A DNA stretch of 64,000 nucleotides from positions 1 through 64,000 of the forward strand of contig NZ_AUEW01000008.1 in assembly GCF_000426185.1 (NCBI RefSeq), given 5' to 3'. Shown one piece after another: positions 52,100 through 60,976 of this stretch (its first letter is position 1; each line of letters begins with the position of its first letter). Source of the stretch: Cellulomonas sp. URHD0024 (GTDB taxonomy: Bacteria > Actinomycetota > Actinomycetes > Actinomycetales > Cellulomonadaceae). The notes beneath the pieces are model-generated. The model was not told the DNA's origin. It worked only from the letters and a program-made list of their open reading frames with translations, and did not search any database. The position numbers were made by a program, and so were the translations under genes.

Positions 52100-53041
52100 T
52101 CATCGCACGTGGGCGAGTGCTGTTCGGACCAGGGCAGCCACCGTGCCCCGGCGGCCGATGTCGTCGGCCGTGACGCGTAGGAGCTCCACGTGGGCGGTCG
52201 CGAGCATCGCGTTCTGACGCCGCCGATCGCGCAACAGCGCCACCGGGGCTTCGTGAACCTCTCGCCCGTCGACCTCGACGATGAGCCAACGGCCACCGGG
52301 AAGTCGCCATCCCAGGTCCCCGCGGGCGACGAACGCTCCGTGACGGTCTCTGATCTCCACCTGGAGCTCGTCCGGCGGAACGCCTCCGTCCACGCAGTCC
52401 AGTCGCGCGAACGTCTCCAGCGGCGACTCCGCGCGTCGGTCGACCAATCGGATCCGGTTCCTCACCTCGACCGCACCGCGTCTGCCGACCAGGAGTCCCT
52501 CGATCACGGCAAGTCCCTGGTCGGTGAGCAGGCCGCGGTGCAGCACGTCGTCGAGCACAGCCACCGCGTGTCGTCGCGGCAGGTCGGGAAGCGCCTGGAC
52601 CAGCGCGGGGACCAGGGCCGCAATCTGCCGGGGGCCGTACCGCATCACCTGGGTCCCCTCGAAGTACCGGACGCGGATGCCGTCGCGCGGGCGGATCGAC
52701 CGCCCTCGGGGCAAGGCAACTTCGGGCGCGACGTGGGCCGGCACTCCGGCGACACCGTGCAGCACCAGGGCGCACTGGCCGACCGCGACCGCCTCGGGGC
52801 CGTAAGCGAGCAGCCCCAACCAGGCGGCTCGCCGTCGACGACGTTCCGGGTCACGTATGCCGTCGCCGGGAGCGACGTCGAGGACGCCCCTGGTGGGGCG
52901 CTGCCAGATGCCCGACGCGACGAGCCGGGTCCGCTGCCCGCGAGTCACTCCGGCCGCATCGCACTGTGCCGACGAGAGCAGCGCCCCCTGCATCAGCGCG
53001 AGGGCGATCAGCGACGGTGGAATGTCTCGAGGCGGGCGCAC
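52100..53041 (-). CDS. AbiEi-type N-domain plus DUF559 (Vsr-like) putative nuclease
   Basis: About 313 residues if started at GTG 53039-53041; in-frame codons further upstream read low-complexity sequence. The N terminus, PSLIALALMQGALLSSAQCDAAGVTRGQRTRLVASGIWQRPTRGVLDV (landmarks LLSSAQCDAAGVTRGQR and IWQRPTRGV), is the winged-helix type found in type-IV antitoxin (AbiEi) proteins. The C terminus (LIVEVDGREVHEAPVALLRDRRRQNAMLATAHVELLRVTADDI) has the EVDG and RDRRRQ pattern of DUF559, related to very-short-patch-repair endonucleases. Two 56-nt palindromes bracket the gene. The function is unknown; DNA cleavage is plausible. Confidence 0.82.
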   Translation of the reverse strand: MRPPRDIPPSLIALALMQGALLSSAQCDAAGVTRGQRTRLVASGIWQRPTRGVLDVAPGDGIRDPERRRRRAAWLGLLAYGPEAVAVGQCALVLHGVAGVPAHVAPEVALPRGRSIRPRDGIRVRYFEGTQVMRYGPRQIAALVPALVQALPDLPRRHAVAVLDDVLHRGLLTDQGLAVIEGLLVGRRGAVEVRNRIRLVDRRAESPLETFARLDCVDGGVPPDELQVEIRDRHGAFVARGDLGWRLPGGRWLIVEVDGREVHEAPVALLRDRRRQNAMLATAHVELLRVTADDIGRRGTVAALVRTALAHVR

Positions 53042-53161
53042 CCAGGGAACTGTGCCGACTCGCCGCCGGCCGGCCACGGTGCACCGGGACTCGGTCGTGA
53101 CCGCGGGGCTGTGGTCGGCTCGGCCCGCGCCCGACGGCACCACGGTCGGCCTCACGCTCGA

Positions 53162-53217
53162 CGAACTTGTCGATGTGCACGGCATCCGGCCGAATGACGC
53201 GCACAAGGTCAAGTTCG
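53162..53217. repeat. 56-nt palindromic element, family 2 copy B
   Basis: Same ends and same length as the copy at 52039-52094, aligning best with its reverse complement. TGTGC/GCACA forms an inner stem and CATCCGGCCGAATG the symmetric core. It lies 120 bp upstream of the nuclease gene start and 100 bp past the end of the CopD-CtaG gene. Confidence 0.82.
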
Positions 53218-53317
53218 CCGGCGGTGGAGCGCGGGCGAGGGGTGCGGGTGCGGGTGCGGGGGCGCCGGAGTCGGAGTCGGGGCGCCAGCGCGGGTTGGCG
53301 GCGGGCGCGCTGCGGCG

Positions 53318-55417
53318 TCAGGGGGCTGGTGGGTTGGCTGCGTCTCGGGCGGCCAGGTTCGCGAGCATCGCGTTGTACTCGTCCATCTCGATGTCGCCGT
53401 CGCGATCGACCCGTCGGTCGCGGCGGCGGGCGGCGCGTTCGTCGTCGCGCGACCACTGCACCGCCACGACGACCGCGAGGACGAGGGTCGGCAGCTCACC
53501 GATGCCCCACGCGAACGCGCCACCGGCCTGCTGGTCCGCGATGGCCGACACGCCCCACGGCCGACCCATCAGCCCGAACCAGTCGGCGACGAACAGGGCC
53601 TCGGACGTGACCAGGGTGACCCCGAAGAACGCGTGGAACACCATGGTGCCGAACAGCAGGAGGATCCGCTGCGGGTAGCCCCAGCGGCGCGGTCCGGGGT
53701 CGACACCGATCAGCGCGTTGACGAACAGGTACCCGGCGAGCGTGAAGTGCACGACCATCGCGAGGTGCCCGACGCCGCTGCGCAGGGTCCACTCGAACAG
53801 TCCGGAGTAGTAGAAGAGGACCATCGAGCCGATGAAGTTCACGGCTGCGACCAGCGGGTTCGCCAAGAACGTCCCGACGCGGCTGTGCACCAGGGTGAGG
53901 ATCCACTCGCGCGGTCCGCGGGACGCGTCCGAGCGCAGGAGCGACGACCGGACCGGCAGGGCGCGCAGCGCGAGGGTGACCGGCGCGGACAGGACGACGA
54001 ACAGCGGCACCAGCATGGCCAGCGTCATGTGCTGGATCATGTGGCCGCTGAACAGCACGTGGCCGTACAGGTTCGGGGCGCCGTTCGTCGCCCAGCCGAA
54101 CAGCAGGAGCCCGACGGTCCAGGACGCTGCGCGCAGCAGCGACCACTGGTCTCCACGCCGGCGGAGCCGCACCACCCACCGCCAGTACACGACGAGCCCG
54201 GCGACGGTCGCGAACGCGAGCAGCAGGTCCCAGCGCCACTCGGTGATCCAGCGCATCGGGGTCGGCTCGGGCGGCAGCGGGTGCCCGGTGATCTGGTAGG
54301 CCGGCGACGGGTCGACGGGCGGGTCCTGCGAGACGGGCGGGGCTGTGGCGCCGAGCGCGACCGCGACCCCGGACACGGCGCCCATGACGAACAGCTCGAC
54401 GAGCACGAGCCGCCAGAACAGCACCCCCCCGACGCGTCGCACCGAGCCCGACGCCCCACCCGCGAGGCGCGGGAGGACGCGCTGCCGGTGCGCCAGCCCG
54501 AGCAGTCCGAGGACGCCGAACAGCGCCGCCTTGCTCAGCAGCAGGACGCCGTAGGTCGTGGTGAGGTCGGACCAGCCGCCGGTGCGGAGGAGGCCGTTGA
54601 CCAGCCCGGACACGCCGACGGCGACGAAGCACCACCCGGCGACGACCGAGTACCGGGCGACCGCCGCGGACAGGTCCGTGCCGATGCGCGTGACCAGGAG
54701 GGCGAGGGCCGCGAGGGCCCCGATCCACAGCGCGGCGCCGACGAGATGGACCACCATGGCCGACGTCGCGATGCTGTGCCCGGACGCGCCCGCCGCGTGC
54801 CCGAGCTGCGCCTGCTGGTACAGGGCGACGAGCACCGCCACGGCGGTCCAGGCGGCGCCGGTCGGGGTCGCGACGACCAGGGACAACGCCGTGACGACGG
54901 CCGCGACGGTCGTGATCAGCAGGAGCGTGCGGCCGAGGTCGATGTCGGTGACGAACACCCCGAGCTGCTGCCCGAACGCGTCCGAGCCGAGCGCCACCCC
55001 CGCGACGTCCGCGTAGGTCAGGACGAGGTGCACGATCGACGCCACCGTCCACGCCCCCGCGGCGACCCCGGCGACGACCAGGCTGTGCGGATAGGCGGAG
55101 CCGTCGGCGGTCCCGACGCCCACGCGTGCGTTGCGCACGGGACCGTCCTCGGACGCGACCCGCGGCAGGATGCCGACCGCCAGGAACAGCGCCCCGAGGG
55201 TGACGGCCCCGGCGAGCTCGGAGAGCGTCGACGAAGCGGGCAGCCCCCACCGGACGAGCGGACCAGGGTCGCGCAGGATCGTCGGGAGCGCGGCGCCGGA
55301 GAACCAGATGCCGAGCAGCGCGAACGCGACGGCGGCCAGGGGGAGGACGACGACGCGCCACGGGCCGAGAGGTCTGGGAGCGCCGGTTCCCCGGGCGCTC
55401 GTCGCCGGCGCACTCAC
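53318..55417 (-). CDS. CopD-like and CtaG/caa3-assembly fusion membrane protein
   Basis: A 699-residue polytopic protein with about 16 helices. The N-terminal half matches CopD/PcoD-type copper-import proteins (GHAAGASGHSIATSAMVVHLVGAALWIGALAAL region). The C-terminal half is a CtaG/caa3-type cytochrome-oxidase assembly factor (NLYGHVLFSGHMIQHMTLAMLVPLFVVLSAP, with conserved His and Met, then HAFFGVTLVTSEALFVADWFG). The fusion is usual in Actinobacteria. It probably imports copper and passes it to CuA or CuB of cytochrome oxidase. It begins five bases after the CopC stop. Confidence 0.92.
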   Translation of the reverse strand: MSAPATSARGTGAPRPLGPWRVVVLPLAAVAFALLGIWFSGAALPTILRDPGPLVRWGLPASSTLSELAGAVTLGALFLAVGILPRVASEDGPVRNARVGVGTADGSAYPHSLVVAGVAAGAWTVASIVHLVLTYADVAGVALGSDAFGQQLGVFVTDIDLGRTLLLITTVAAVVTALSLVVATPTGAAWTAVAVLVALYQQAQLGHAAGASGHSIATSAMVVHLVGAALWIGALAALALLVTRIGTDLSAAVARYSVVAGWCFVAVGVSGLVNGLLRTGGWSDLTTTYGVLLLSKAALFGVLGLLGLAHRQRVLPRLAGGASGSVRRVGGVLFWRLVLVELFVMGAVSGVAVALGATAPPVSQDPPVDPSPAYQITGHPLPPEPTPMRWITEWRWDLLLAFATVAGLVVYWRWVVRLRRRGDQWSLLRAASWTVGLLLFGWATNGAPNLYGHVLFSGHMIQHMTLAMLVPLFVVLSAPVTLALRALPVRSSLLRSDASRGPREWILTLVHSRVGTFLANPLVAAVNFIGSMVLFYYSGLFEWTLRSGVGHLAMVVHFTLAGYLFVNALIGVDPGPRRWGYPQRILLLFGTMVFHAFFGVTLVTSEALFVADWFGLMGRPWGVSAIADQQAGGAFAWGIGELPTLVLAVVVAVQWSRDDERAARRRDRRVDRDGDIEMDEYNAMLANLAARDAANPPAP

Positions 55418-55421
55418 CCGC

Positions 55422-56126
55422 TCAGCCTAGGTTGCCGTCGTCGTCGAGCGGACGCCGCCGCATGAGCAGCACCGCCGTCAGGCCACCGGCAGCGACGAGC
55501 ACCGCGGCGATGCCGAGGAGGACGCCCACGGGGACGTGCCTCGCTTCCGGGAGCTCGGAGATGACCGGGGCAGCCGCGGCCGGACTCGATGCGGTGGCAG
55601 GGTCGGGATCGGCGACGGGCTCGGCCGACGGCGTCACCGGGACCATCGTCCCGTGGTCCATGACCATGGGCTGCTCGGCGGCGGCACCACCGGCCGGGTC
55701 GACGGGAGCGCCGGCGCCCTGGATCGTCGTCGGACCCTGCGTGGTGAAGGTGTACTCGCCCTCGACCGCGTGCCCGTCGTCGGAGGTGACCCGGTACATG
55801 ACCTTGTAGAGGCCCGCCGGCAGGTCACCGGCGATCGCCTGCGAGACCACCGGCCCGTTCGTCGTCGGAACGCCGACGTTGACCACCGCCTGGTCGGGTC
55901 GGTGGACCATCAGCGCCACGCCCAGGGGCGAGACGTCCTCGGCGAACGTCAGCGTGATGTGGTCGGGCATGACCGGCAGCACCGCGTCGGCGGGCGGGTC
56001 GGTGCTGACCAGCTGGTTGTGTGCCTGGGCCGCCGTGGCGCCCAGCAGGACAAGTGCGCAGAGTCCGACGACGACCGCGACTACGCGCCGGACGGCCCTG
56101 CGCAGGGCCGTCGTTGGCTCGGACAT
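55422..56126 (-). CDS. CopC/YcnJ-type copper-binding protein
   Basis: A 234-residue exported protein. A Sec signal ends at AAQAHNQL; the His that follows the cleavage site (HNQLVSTDPPADA) is the copper-ligand His of CopC. The beta-sandwich contains HITLTFAEDVSPLGVALMVHRPDQ and YKVMYRVTSDDGHAVEGEYTFT with the second His. A linker and one C-terminal helix (VGVLLGIAAVLVAAGGLTAVLLMRRR) anchor it. It is the first gene of a two-gene operon with the CopD-CtaG fusion and would deliver periplasmic-side copper to it. Confidence 0.92.
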   Translation of the reverse strand: MSEPTTALRRAVRRVVAVVVGLCALVLLGATAAQAHNQLVSTDPPADAVLPVMPDHITLTFAEDVSPLGVALMVHRPDQAVVNVGVPTTNGPVVSQAIAGDLPAGLYKVMYRVTSDDGHAVEGEYTFTTQGPTTIQGAGAPVDPAGGAAAEQPMVMDHGTMVPVTPSAEPVADPDPATASSPAAAAPVISELPEARHVPVGVLLGIAAVLVAAGGLTAVLLMRRRPLDDDGNLG

Positions 56127-56269
56127 GCGGGAAGGGTAGTCGCTGAAGGCCGAACCGGTCGCCCGTGACCGGGAACACATGCGCGCCCGGTCGTTGTTGT
56201 CACCTGGGTGCGGGATGGTTGTCCTGCGCAACCAGTCATGCGTCCCCCACCCCCGTTCGAGAAGGCTCC

Positions 56270-58075
56270 ATGACTCAGCAGAGCACCGACGCACCCCCGA
56301 ACGCCTCGGCCTTCAAGGCCCCGACGCACCGCGAGATCCTCACGATCCTCGGCGGTCTGATGCTCGGCATGTTCATGGCCGCGCTGGACCAGACCATCGT
56401 CGCCACCTCGATCCGGACGATCGGCGACGACCTCAACGGGCTCTCGCTGCAGGCATGGGTGACCACTGCGTACCTGCTCACGGCGACGATCTCGACGCCG
56501 CTGTACGGCAAGCTGTCCGACATCTACGGGCGCAAGCCGCTGTACATGATCGCGATCTCGCTCTTCGTGCTCGGGTCGTTGCTGTCCGGCACGTCGAACT
56601 CGATGTACGAGCTGGCCGGGTACCGCGCGCTGCAGGGCCTCGGTGCGGGCGGTCTCATGGCGCTCGCCATCACGATCCTCGGCGACCTGGTCGCACCCCG
56701 GGAGCGCGCGCGCTACCAGGGCTACTTCCTCGCCGTGTTCGGCGTCTCGAGCGTGCTCGGGCCGGTGGTCGGCGGGTTCTTCGCCGGCACGGAGACGATC
56801 CTGGGCATCTCCGGGTGGCGCTGGGTCTTCCTGATCAACGTGCCGATCGGCATCATCGCGCTCATCGTGATCTCGCGAGTGCTGCACCTGCCGCCGCTGA
56901 AGCGGATCCAGCACCGGATCGACTGGCCCGGCGCCCTGCTCCTGGTCGTCACGCTGGTGCCGATCCTGCTCGTCGCCGAACAGGGTCGGGAGTGGCACTG
57001 GGACTCTCCCAAGGCGATCGCCTGCTACGTCATCGGGGTCCTGGGCCTGATCGGGTTCGTCGTCGCAGAGCGTTTCGCCAAGGGCGACGCGATCCTGCCG
57101 CTCTACCTCTTCCGCAACCGCACGTTCTCGGTCGGCGCGGGGGCCAACGTCGTCATCGGCCTCGGCATGTTCGGCGGCCTGGCCACCCTGCCGCTCTACC
57201 TGCAGATCGTGAAGGGCCAGACGCCCACGCACGCCGGCCTGACGCTCATCCCGTTCACGCTCGGCATCATGGCGGGCTCGATCATCGCCGGTCAGACGAC
57301 CGCCCGGACGGGCCGCTACAAGGCCCTGCCGGTGTTCGGCACGGTGCTGATGGCCGGCGCCTCGCTGATGTTCTCGCGGCTGCAGACCGACACGTCGCTG
57401 AACTTCCTCTTCGCGTGCTCCATCGTCTTCGGGCTCGGGCTCGGCTTCACGATGCAGCCGCTCGTGCTCGCGGTGCAGAACGCCGTGCCCGTGCGCGACA
57501 TGGGTGTCGCGACCTCGTCGTCGCTGTTCTTCCGGCAGATGGGCGGCACGCTCGGCACCGCGATCTTCCTGTCGATCCTCTTCTCGACGGTCGGCGACAA
57601 CATCAGGGCCGCCTTCGCGTCGGCGGTCAAGACGCCTGCGTTCCAGCAGGCCGTCGCCGACCCGGCCGTGCAGGGCAACCCGGCGAACGCGCCCGTGCTC
57701 GGCCTGCTGCGGCCCGGATCGGATGGCGGGAGCCTGCCCTCGCTGAACGACTCGTCGTTCATCAACAACCTGGACCCGCGGCTGGCCAAGCCGTTCCTCG
57801 ACGGGTTCTCCCAGTCGATCGACACCGTGCTGCTCGTGGCCGCGTGCATCATCTCCGTCGGGATCATCCTGACCGCCCTCCTGCCCGAGCTGCCGCTGCG
57901 CAACGTCTCCGGCATCCAGGGCCGCATGGACGCCGACGCGGCCGACGCCGCTGCGGCCGAGGTGCCAGGTGCGACCGCCGGTGCGACGGCCGTCAGCGGG
58001 GTGTCCGCGATCGTGGCCGACCAGGCCGCCGTCGACCGGGTCGACGCGGAAGCGGCACAGGGGCCGTCCAGCTGA
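56270..58075 (+). CDS. DHA2-family (EmrB/QacA) drug:H+ antiporter
   Basis: A 601-residue, 14-helix major-facilitator transporter. Landmarks: LDQTIVATSIRTIGDDL in helix 1 (motif D1), GKLSDIYGRKPLY (motif A), and GVSSVLGPVVGGFF (motif C, the antiporter motif). The C-terminal tail is Ala-rich and cytoplasmic. It would expel cationic or lipophilic drugs. Start at ATG 56270 with GAAGG upstream. It is divergent from copC; no adjacent TetR gene controls it. A hairpin cluster follows the stop. Confidence 0.93.
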   Translation: MTQQSTDAPPNASAFKAPTHREILTILGGLMLGMFMAALDQTIVATSIRTIGDDLNGLSLQAWVTTAYLLTATISTPLYGKLSDIYGRKPLYMIAISLFVLGSLLSGTSNSMYELAGYRALQGLGAGGLMALAITILGDLVAPRERARYQGYFLAVFGVSSVLGPVVGGFFAGTETILGISGWRWVFLINVPIGIIALIVISRVLHLPPLKRIQHRIDWPGALLLVVTLVPILLVAEQGREWHWDSPKAIACYVIGVLGLIGFVVAERFAKGDAILPLYLFRNRTFSVGAGANVVIGLGMFGGLATLPLYLQIVKGQTPTHAGLTLIPFTLGIMAGSIIAGQTTARTGRYKALPVFGTVLMAGASLMFSRLQTDTSLNFLFACSIVFGLGLGFTMQPLVLAVQNAVPVRDMGVATSSSLFFRQMGGTLGTAIFLSILFSTVGDNIRAAFASAVKTPAFQQAVADPAVQGNPANAPVLGLLRPGSDGGSLPSLNDSSFINNLDPRLAKPFLDGFSQSIDTVLLVAACIISVGIILTALLPELPLRNVSGIQGRMDADAADAAAAEVPGATAGATAVSGVSAIVADQAAVDRVDAEAAQGPSS

Positions 58076-58084
58076 CCGCCTCGT

Positions 58085-58138
58085 CGTTCGACCCTCCGCC
58101 GGCTCCCTGACGGAGGTCGAACTGACGGAGGTCGAACG
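58085..58138 (+). terminator. Hairpin with duplicated arm after the exporter gene
   Basis: CGTTCGACCCTCCG (58085-58098) can pair with CGGAGGTCGAAC at 58111-58122 or with its repeat at 58126-58138 (15-bp direct repeat). Two alternative stems share one left arm, downstream of the transporter stop. Probable terminator. Confidence 0.55.
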
Positions 58139-58270
58139 GTGAGGCGGACCGGCGGCGTCGAGCCTGGCGGGCTAGCGTCAACGCAAACAGGTGCCCCGTG
58201 CGGTGAACTTCCGCGACCTCCGCCTCGTGACAACTGGTGACCGCTCGTCCCGGCTCGCACGGAGGTGGCA

Positions 58271-58777
58271 ATGTCCTCGCTGCTGGATTCCCCGAACACG
58301 CTGGACCCGACCGACGTCACGCACGCCGACTGCACCGGTTGTCTCGACCGGCGCACGGTCCTGGCGCGCGCCGGCCTGGTGACCATGGGCGTCGCCGCGG
58401 CCGGTGTGCTGGCGGCCTGCGGGGGCAGCTCGTCGAACACCGACCCGGGTTCCACCTCCGGCGGCGGCGGGTCGGGCGGCGACGGCTCGCTCGCCAAGGT
58501 CTCCGACATCCCCGAGGGTGGCGCGATCTCCGCGACGGGTTCGGACGGCAAGCCGATCCTGCTGACCCAGCCGTCGGCGGGCACGATCGTGGCGCTGACC
58601 GCGATCTGCACCCACCAGGGCTGCACGGTCGCACCCGACGGCAAGCAGCTGAAGTGCCCCTGCCACGGGTCCGTCTACGACCTGTCCGGCAAGAACGTGT
58701 CCGGCCCGGCGCCGGCGCCGCTGACCGCGATCGACGTCCACGTCAGCAACGGCGAAGTGCTCGCGGGGAAGGCCTGA
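58271..58777 (+). CDS. Rieske [2Fe-2S] lipoprotein
   Basis: A 168-residue protein; GGAGG precedes the ATG by five bases. The Tat-type start RRTVLARAG leads to the lipobox LAAC (Cys ~43), then a Gly/Ser-rich linker. The Rieske centre is complete: Cys113-Thr-His115 in CTHQGC and Cys129-Pro-Cys-His132 in CPCHGS, with the disulfide pair Cys118/Cys131. It is a stand-alone electron carrier, not the actinobacterial QcrA, which is membrane-spanning. Its redox partner is not visible. It is followed by a membrane-protein gene after three bases. Confidence 0.93.
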   Translation: MSSLLDSPNTLDPTDVTHADCTGCLDRRTVLARAGLVTMGVAAAGVLAACGGSSSNTDPGSTSGGGGSGGDGSLAKVSDIPEGGAISATGSDGKPILLTQPSAGTIVALTAICTHQGCTVAPDGKQLKCPCHGSVYDLSGKNVSGPAPAPLTAIDVHVSNGEVLAGKA

Positions 58778-58780
58778 GCC

Positions 58781-59173
58781 ATGGAGCGGCAGCCGACGTC
58801 CTACGTCCTGCGGGCCCTGCTCAGCGTGTGCCTGCTGGTCTCGGCGATCGTCCACCTCTACCTGTGGAACGACTGGGCGAAGGACGTCGCGGTGGTCGGC
58901 CCGGCGTTCCTGCTGAACGGCTTCGGCGGGATCGTGCTGGCCGTGCTCGTCCTGGTCTGGCGGCACTGGCTGCCACTGCTGGGTGCCATCGGGTTCGGCA
59001 TCGCGACGCTGACGGCATTCGTCATCTCGACGACGCCCAGCGGGTTCTTCGAGGTGCACGAGCGGTGGGTCGGCACCTCGGTGTGGCTGGCCGCGATCTC
59101 CGAGCTCGGGGCGATCGCCCTCGGCATCGTCGCGATCGTCGTCGAGTCGAACGCCGCCCGTCGAACCGCGTAG
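58781..59173 (+). CDS. Four-helix membrane protein next to the Rieske gene
   Basis: A 130-residue protein with four hydrophobic segments (VLRALLSVCLLVSAIVHLYLW, VVGPAFLLNGFGGIVLAVLVL, LPLLGAIGFGIATLTAFVI, VWLAAISELGAIALGIVAIVV). It starts three bases after the Rieske stop, so they are probably one operon. A single histidine in helix 1 (AIVHLYLW) could ligate a haem, but that is speculative. No family is recognised. Confidence 0.78.
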   Translation: MERQPTSYVLRALLSVCLLVSAIVHLYLWNDWAKDVAVVGPAFLLNGFGGIVLAVLVLVWRHWLPLLGAIGFGIATLTAFVISTTPSGFFEVHERWVGTSVWLAAISELGAIALGIVAIVVESNAARRTA

Positions 59174-59179
59174 CCCCGG

Positions 59180-59848
59180 TCAGTCGTCGCCGAGCAGCCG
59201 CCGCTCGTAGGCCGCGACCACCTGCGCCGGGGTCCAGTCCTCGGTTCCGACGGCCTGCGACCGACCCACGTACGTTCCCCGACCGCGATCGGCGCCGAGC
59301 CAGCACGCCTCGTCGAGGAACACGGCCCGGGCCTGCGCCAGCGACCGGGAGGTGAACAGGACGCTCGCGACACCCCGGTCCCGATAGGCGACGACGAAAC
59401 CGTCCGCCGTGGCCTCGAGCACGATGCACTCGTCGCCGACCGACCCGCTCGCCCCGATGACGGCGAAGTCGACTCCGTCGAGCAGGTCGTTGTCGAGAGC
59501 GTCGAGGCGCAGGTCGACGAGATCCGGCGACCCGACTGATGCGGTCGGCTGCGCGGGCACGGGCGCGACCGGACCCTCCGCGTGCCTGTCGGCGATCTTG
59601 ACGAGGATCCGGAACCGCCGCAGGTCACGGACGGTGATCGGGAGCCCGTTGGTGTCGAGCAGGCGGATCCCGTCGTCGGCCAGCTCCAGCAGGACGAGCC
59701 CGTCGGCGACGAGACTGCTGCGTGGGTCGATGCGGTAGCGGTGCGCGTCGTCGGCACCGCTGTCCGGACGGAGCAGCTCACCGCGCTCGTACCCGACGCG
59801 GCACAGCGCGAGGTCGTCGTCGACCGTCAGGGTCCGCACCGCACTCAT
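59180..59848 (-). CDS. Uncharacterised protein downstream of the toxin cassette
   Basis: A 222-residue soluble, acidic, mixed alpha/beta protein (LALCRVGYERGELLRPDSGADDAHRYRIDPRSSLVADGLVLLELADDG region). It ends DWTPAQVVAAYERRLLGDD. No motif is recognised. It is the last gene on the minus strand after the T7SS-like cassette and converges with the Rieske-operon membrane gene. Start uncertain: ATG 59846-59848 or an upstream GTG at 59864-59866. It may be a further immunity-type or housekeeping gene. Confidence 0.68.
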   Translation of the reverse strand: MSAVRTLTVDDDLALCRVGYERGELLRPDSGADDAHRYRIDPRSSLVADGLVLLELADDGIRLLDTNGLPITVRDLRRFRILVKIADRHAEGPVAPVPAQPTASVGSPDLVDLRLDALDNDLLDGVDFAVIGASGSVGDECIVLEATADGFVVAYRDRGVASVLFTSRSLAQARAVFLDEACWLGADRGRGTYVGRSQAVGTEDWTPAQVVAAYERRLLGDD

Positions 59849-59911
59849 GCGGGGAGCCTGCCACACGGCCCGGGCATCAGGCCGCAGGAGCCTCGAGCGC
59901 CCGGCACGAGC

Positions 59912-60235
59912 TCAACGACTCACCCACAGAACGGTCTCGCGCCCCGACTCGTGCGCGCGCCAGACCTCCTCGGGGCCGAGGCCGGCGCTGAGCCACTCGA
60001 CCTCGGCAGGGTTGAGCGTCCAGGCCAAGGTCTCCACCCGGTGACCTGGCGCAGGCGGGCGCCACGGCGCACCGGAGCGCAGACGCACGACGAGGTCCGT
60101 CGGATCCCCCGACGGACCCGAACGGAGTCCGAGCCACGCCAGCTGCCGAGGGCCGCCCGGCCCGTCCAGAACCCCGCGAAGCTCCGCCGTCCGCGGAGTC
60201 GCCCACTCGATGAAGTCGGCGTTGGCGACCTTCAT
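59912..60235 (-). CDS. Small uncharacterised protein in the toxin cassette
   Basis: A 107-residue protein, MKVANADFIEWATPRTAELRGVLDG at the start, rich in Trp (RQLAWLGLRSG, APWRPPAPG, LAWTLNPAEVEWLSAGLGPEEVW). It lies 21 bp after the SseB-like gene on the same strand. The size and context suit an immunity protein or a small regulator, but no family is recognised. Confidence 0.68.
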   Translation of the reverse strand: MKVANADFIEWATPRTAELRGVLDGPGGPRQLAWLGLRSGPSGDPTDLVVRLRSGAPWRPPAPGHRVETLAWTLNPAEVEWLSAGLGPEEVWRAHESGRETVLWVSR

Positions 60236-60256
60236 CCGCGCGGCGCTACCCGACGC

Positions 60257-60931
60257 TCACGGCTGCGGGGCCGGCAGGAGTCTCAGCTCGGTCCAGGTCC
60301 GCTCGGCCAGATCCGTGGTCGCCTCGTCCAGGACCGTCAGCTCCAGGTCATGAGGGAGGTCCGCGCCACGCAGGATCTGTGCCAACGCGTCGGCGGATCC
60401 GACGGCGTCGGAGGCGAGTGCCACCAGCGGGACCAGCTCGTCGCCGCGCGTCCGTCTCATCGCCCAGACGCGGCCTGCCAGCTCGGCCTCGCCTGCCTGT
60501 GCCACCGCCGCGAGCACGCGCGAGCGCAGCTCGTCGTCCGGGACGGCTTCGGAGGGCCGGACGATGCTGGCCGAACCGTCTGCACGAGGGAGCTCACCGC
60601 GGAGCAGGGCCCGAACGTCCTCGACGGGAAGCGTGATCGCCGAGGCGAGCGCGGGATCGAACAGGACGCGGTCCGGAGCAACGGCGTCGAGCACCTCGAG
60701 CAGCTCGCTCGGCGAGACGAGGACCCGGTCACCGGGAAAGTCGAACGCCTCCCACGACGCGTGCGTGAGGAACAGCGGCAGCGTCCTGCCACCGGCGTCC
60801 CGCGTCGTCGCGACCTGTCCGCCCAGGACGGGTACGGCGACCGGCAGGTCGGCGAGTCGGCGGCTGGCCTCCTCGACGTCACGGACGGCCAGTGCGTGCC
60901 TCAGCGCCTCGACCGGGTCATCCACGCGCAC
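60257..60931 (-). CDS. SseB-family-like protein
   Basis: A 224-residue protein. The N-terminal domain matches the SseB pattern (VPVLGGQVATTRDAGGRTLPLFLTHASWEAFDFPGDRVLVSPSELLEVL; landmarks LPLFLTHASWEAF and VSPSELLEVLD, then VLFDPALASAITL). SseB-type proteins often accompany T7SS or EspG-like loci in Actinobacteria. It follows the toxin-like gene by 45 bp on the same strand, the usual place for an immunity gene, but a role in secretion support is equally possible. Confidence 0.72.
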   Translation of the reverse strand: MRVDDPVEALRHALAVRDVEEASRRLADLPVAVPVLGGQVATTRDAGGRTLPLFLTHASWEAFDFPGDRVLVSPSELLEVLDAVAPDRVLFDPALASAITLPVEDVRALLRGELPRADGSASIVRPSEAVPDDELRSRVLAAVAQAGEAELAGRVWAMRRTRGDELVPLVALASDAVGSADALAQILRGADLPHDLELTVLDEATTDLAERTWTELRLLPAPQP

Positions 60932-60976
60932 GATTCTCCCTCAGTCGGACGGGCATCGACGATCGAGCAGTGCGCA

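Noticed and set aside
18595..53217. All four 56-nt palindromes as one sequence family
   Set aside because: Within each pair the match is good, but between the pairs only scattered bases agree and the stems differ, so common descent is not supported by eye.
52039..53217. Short peptides encoded across the palindromes (for example ELVDVHGIRPNDAHKVKF)
   Set aside because: Open frames through the palindromes exist on both strands because of the symmetry; there is no start with a ribosome site, so they are not called as genes.
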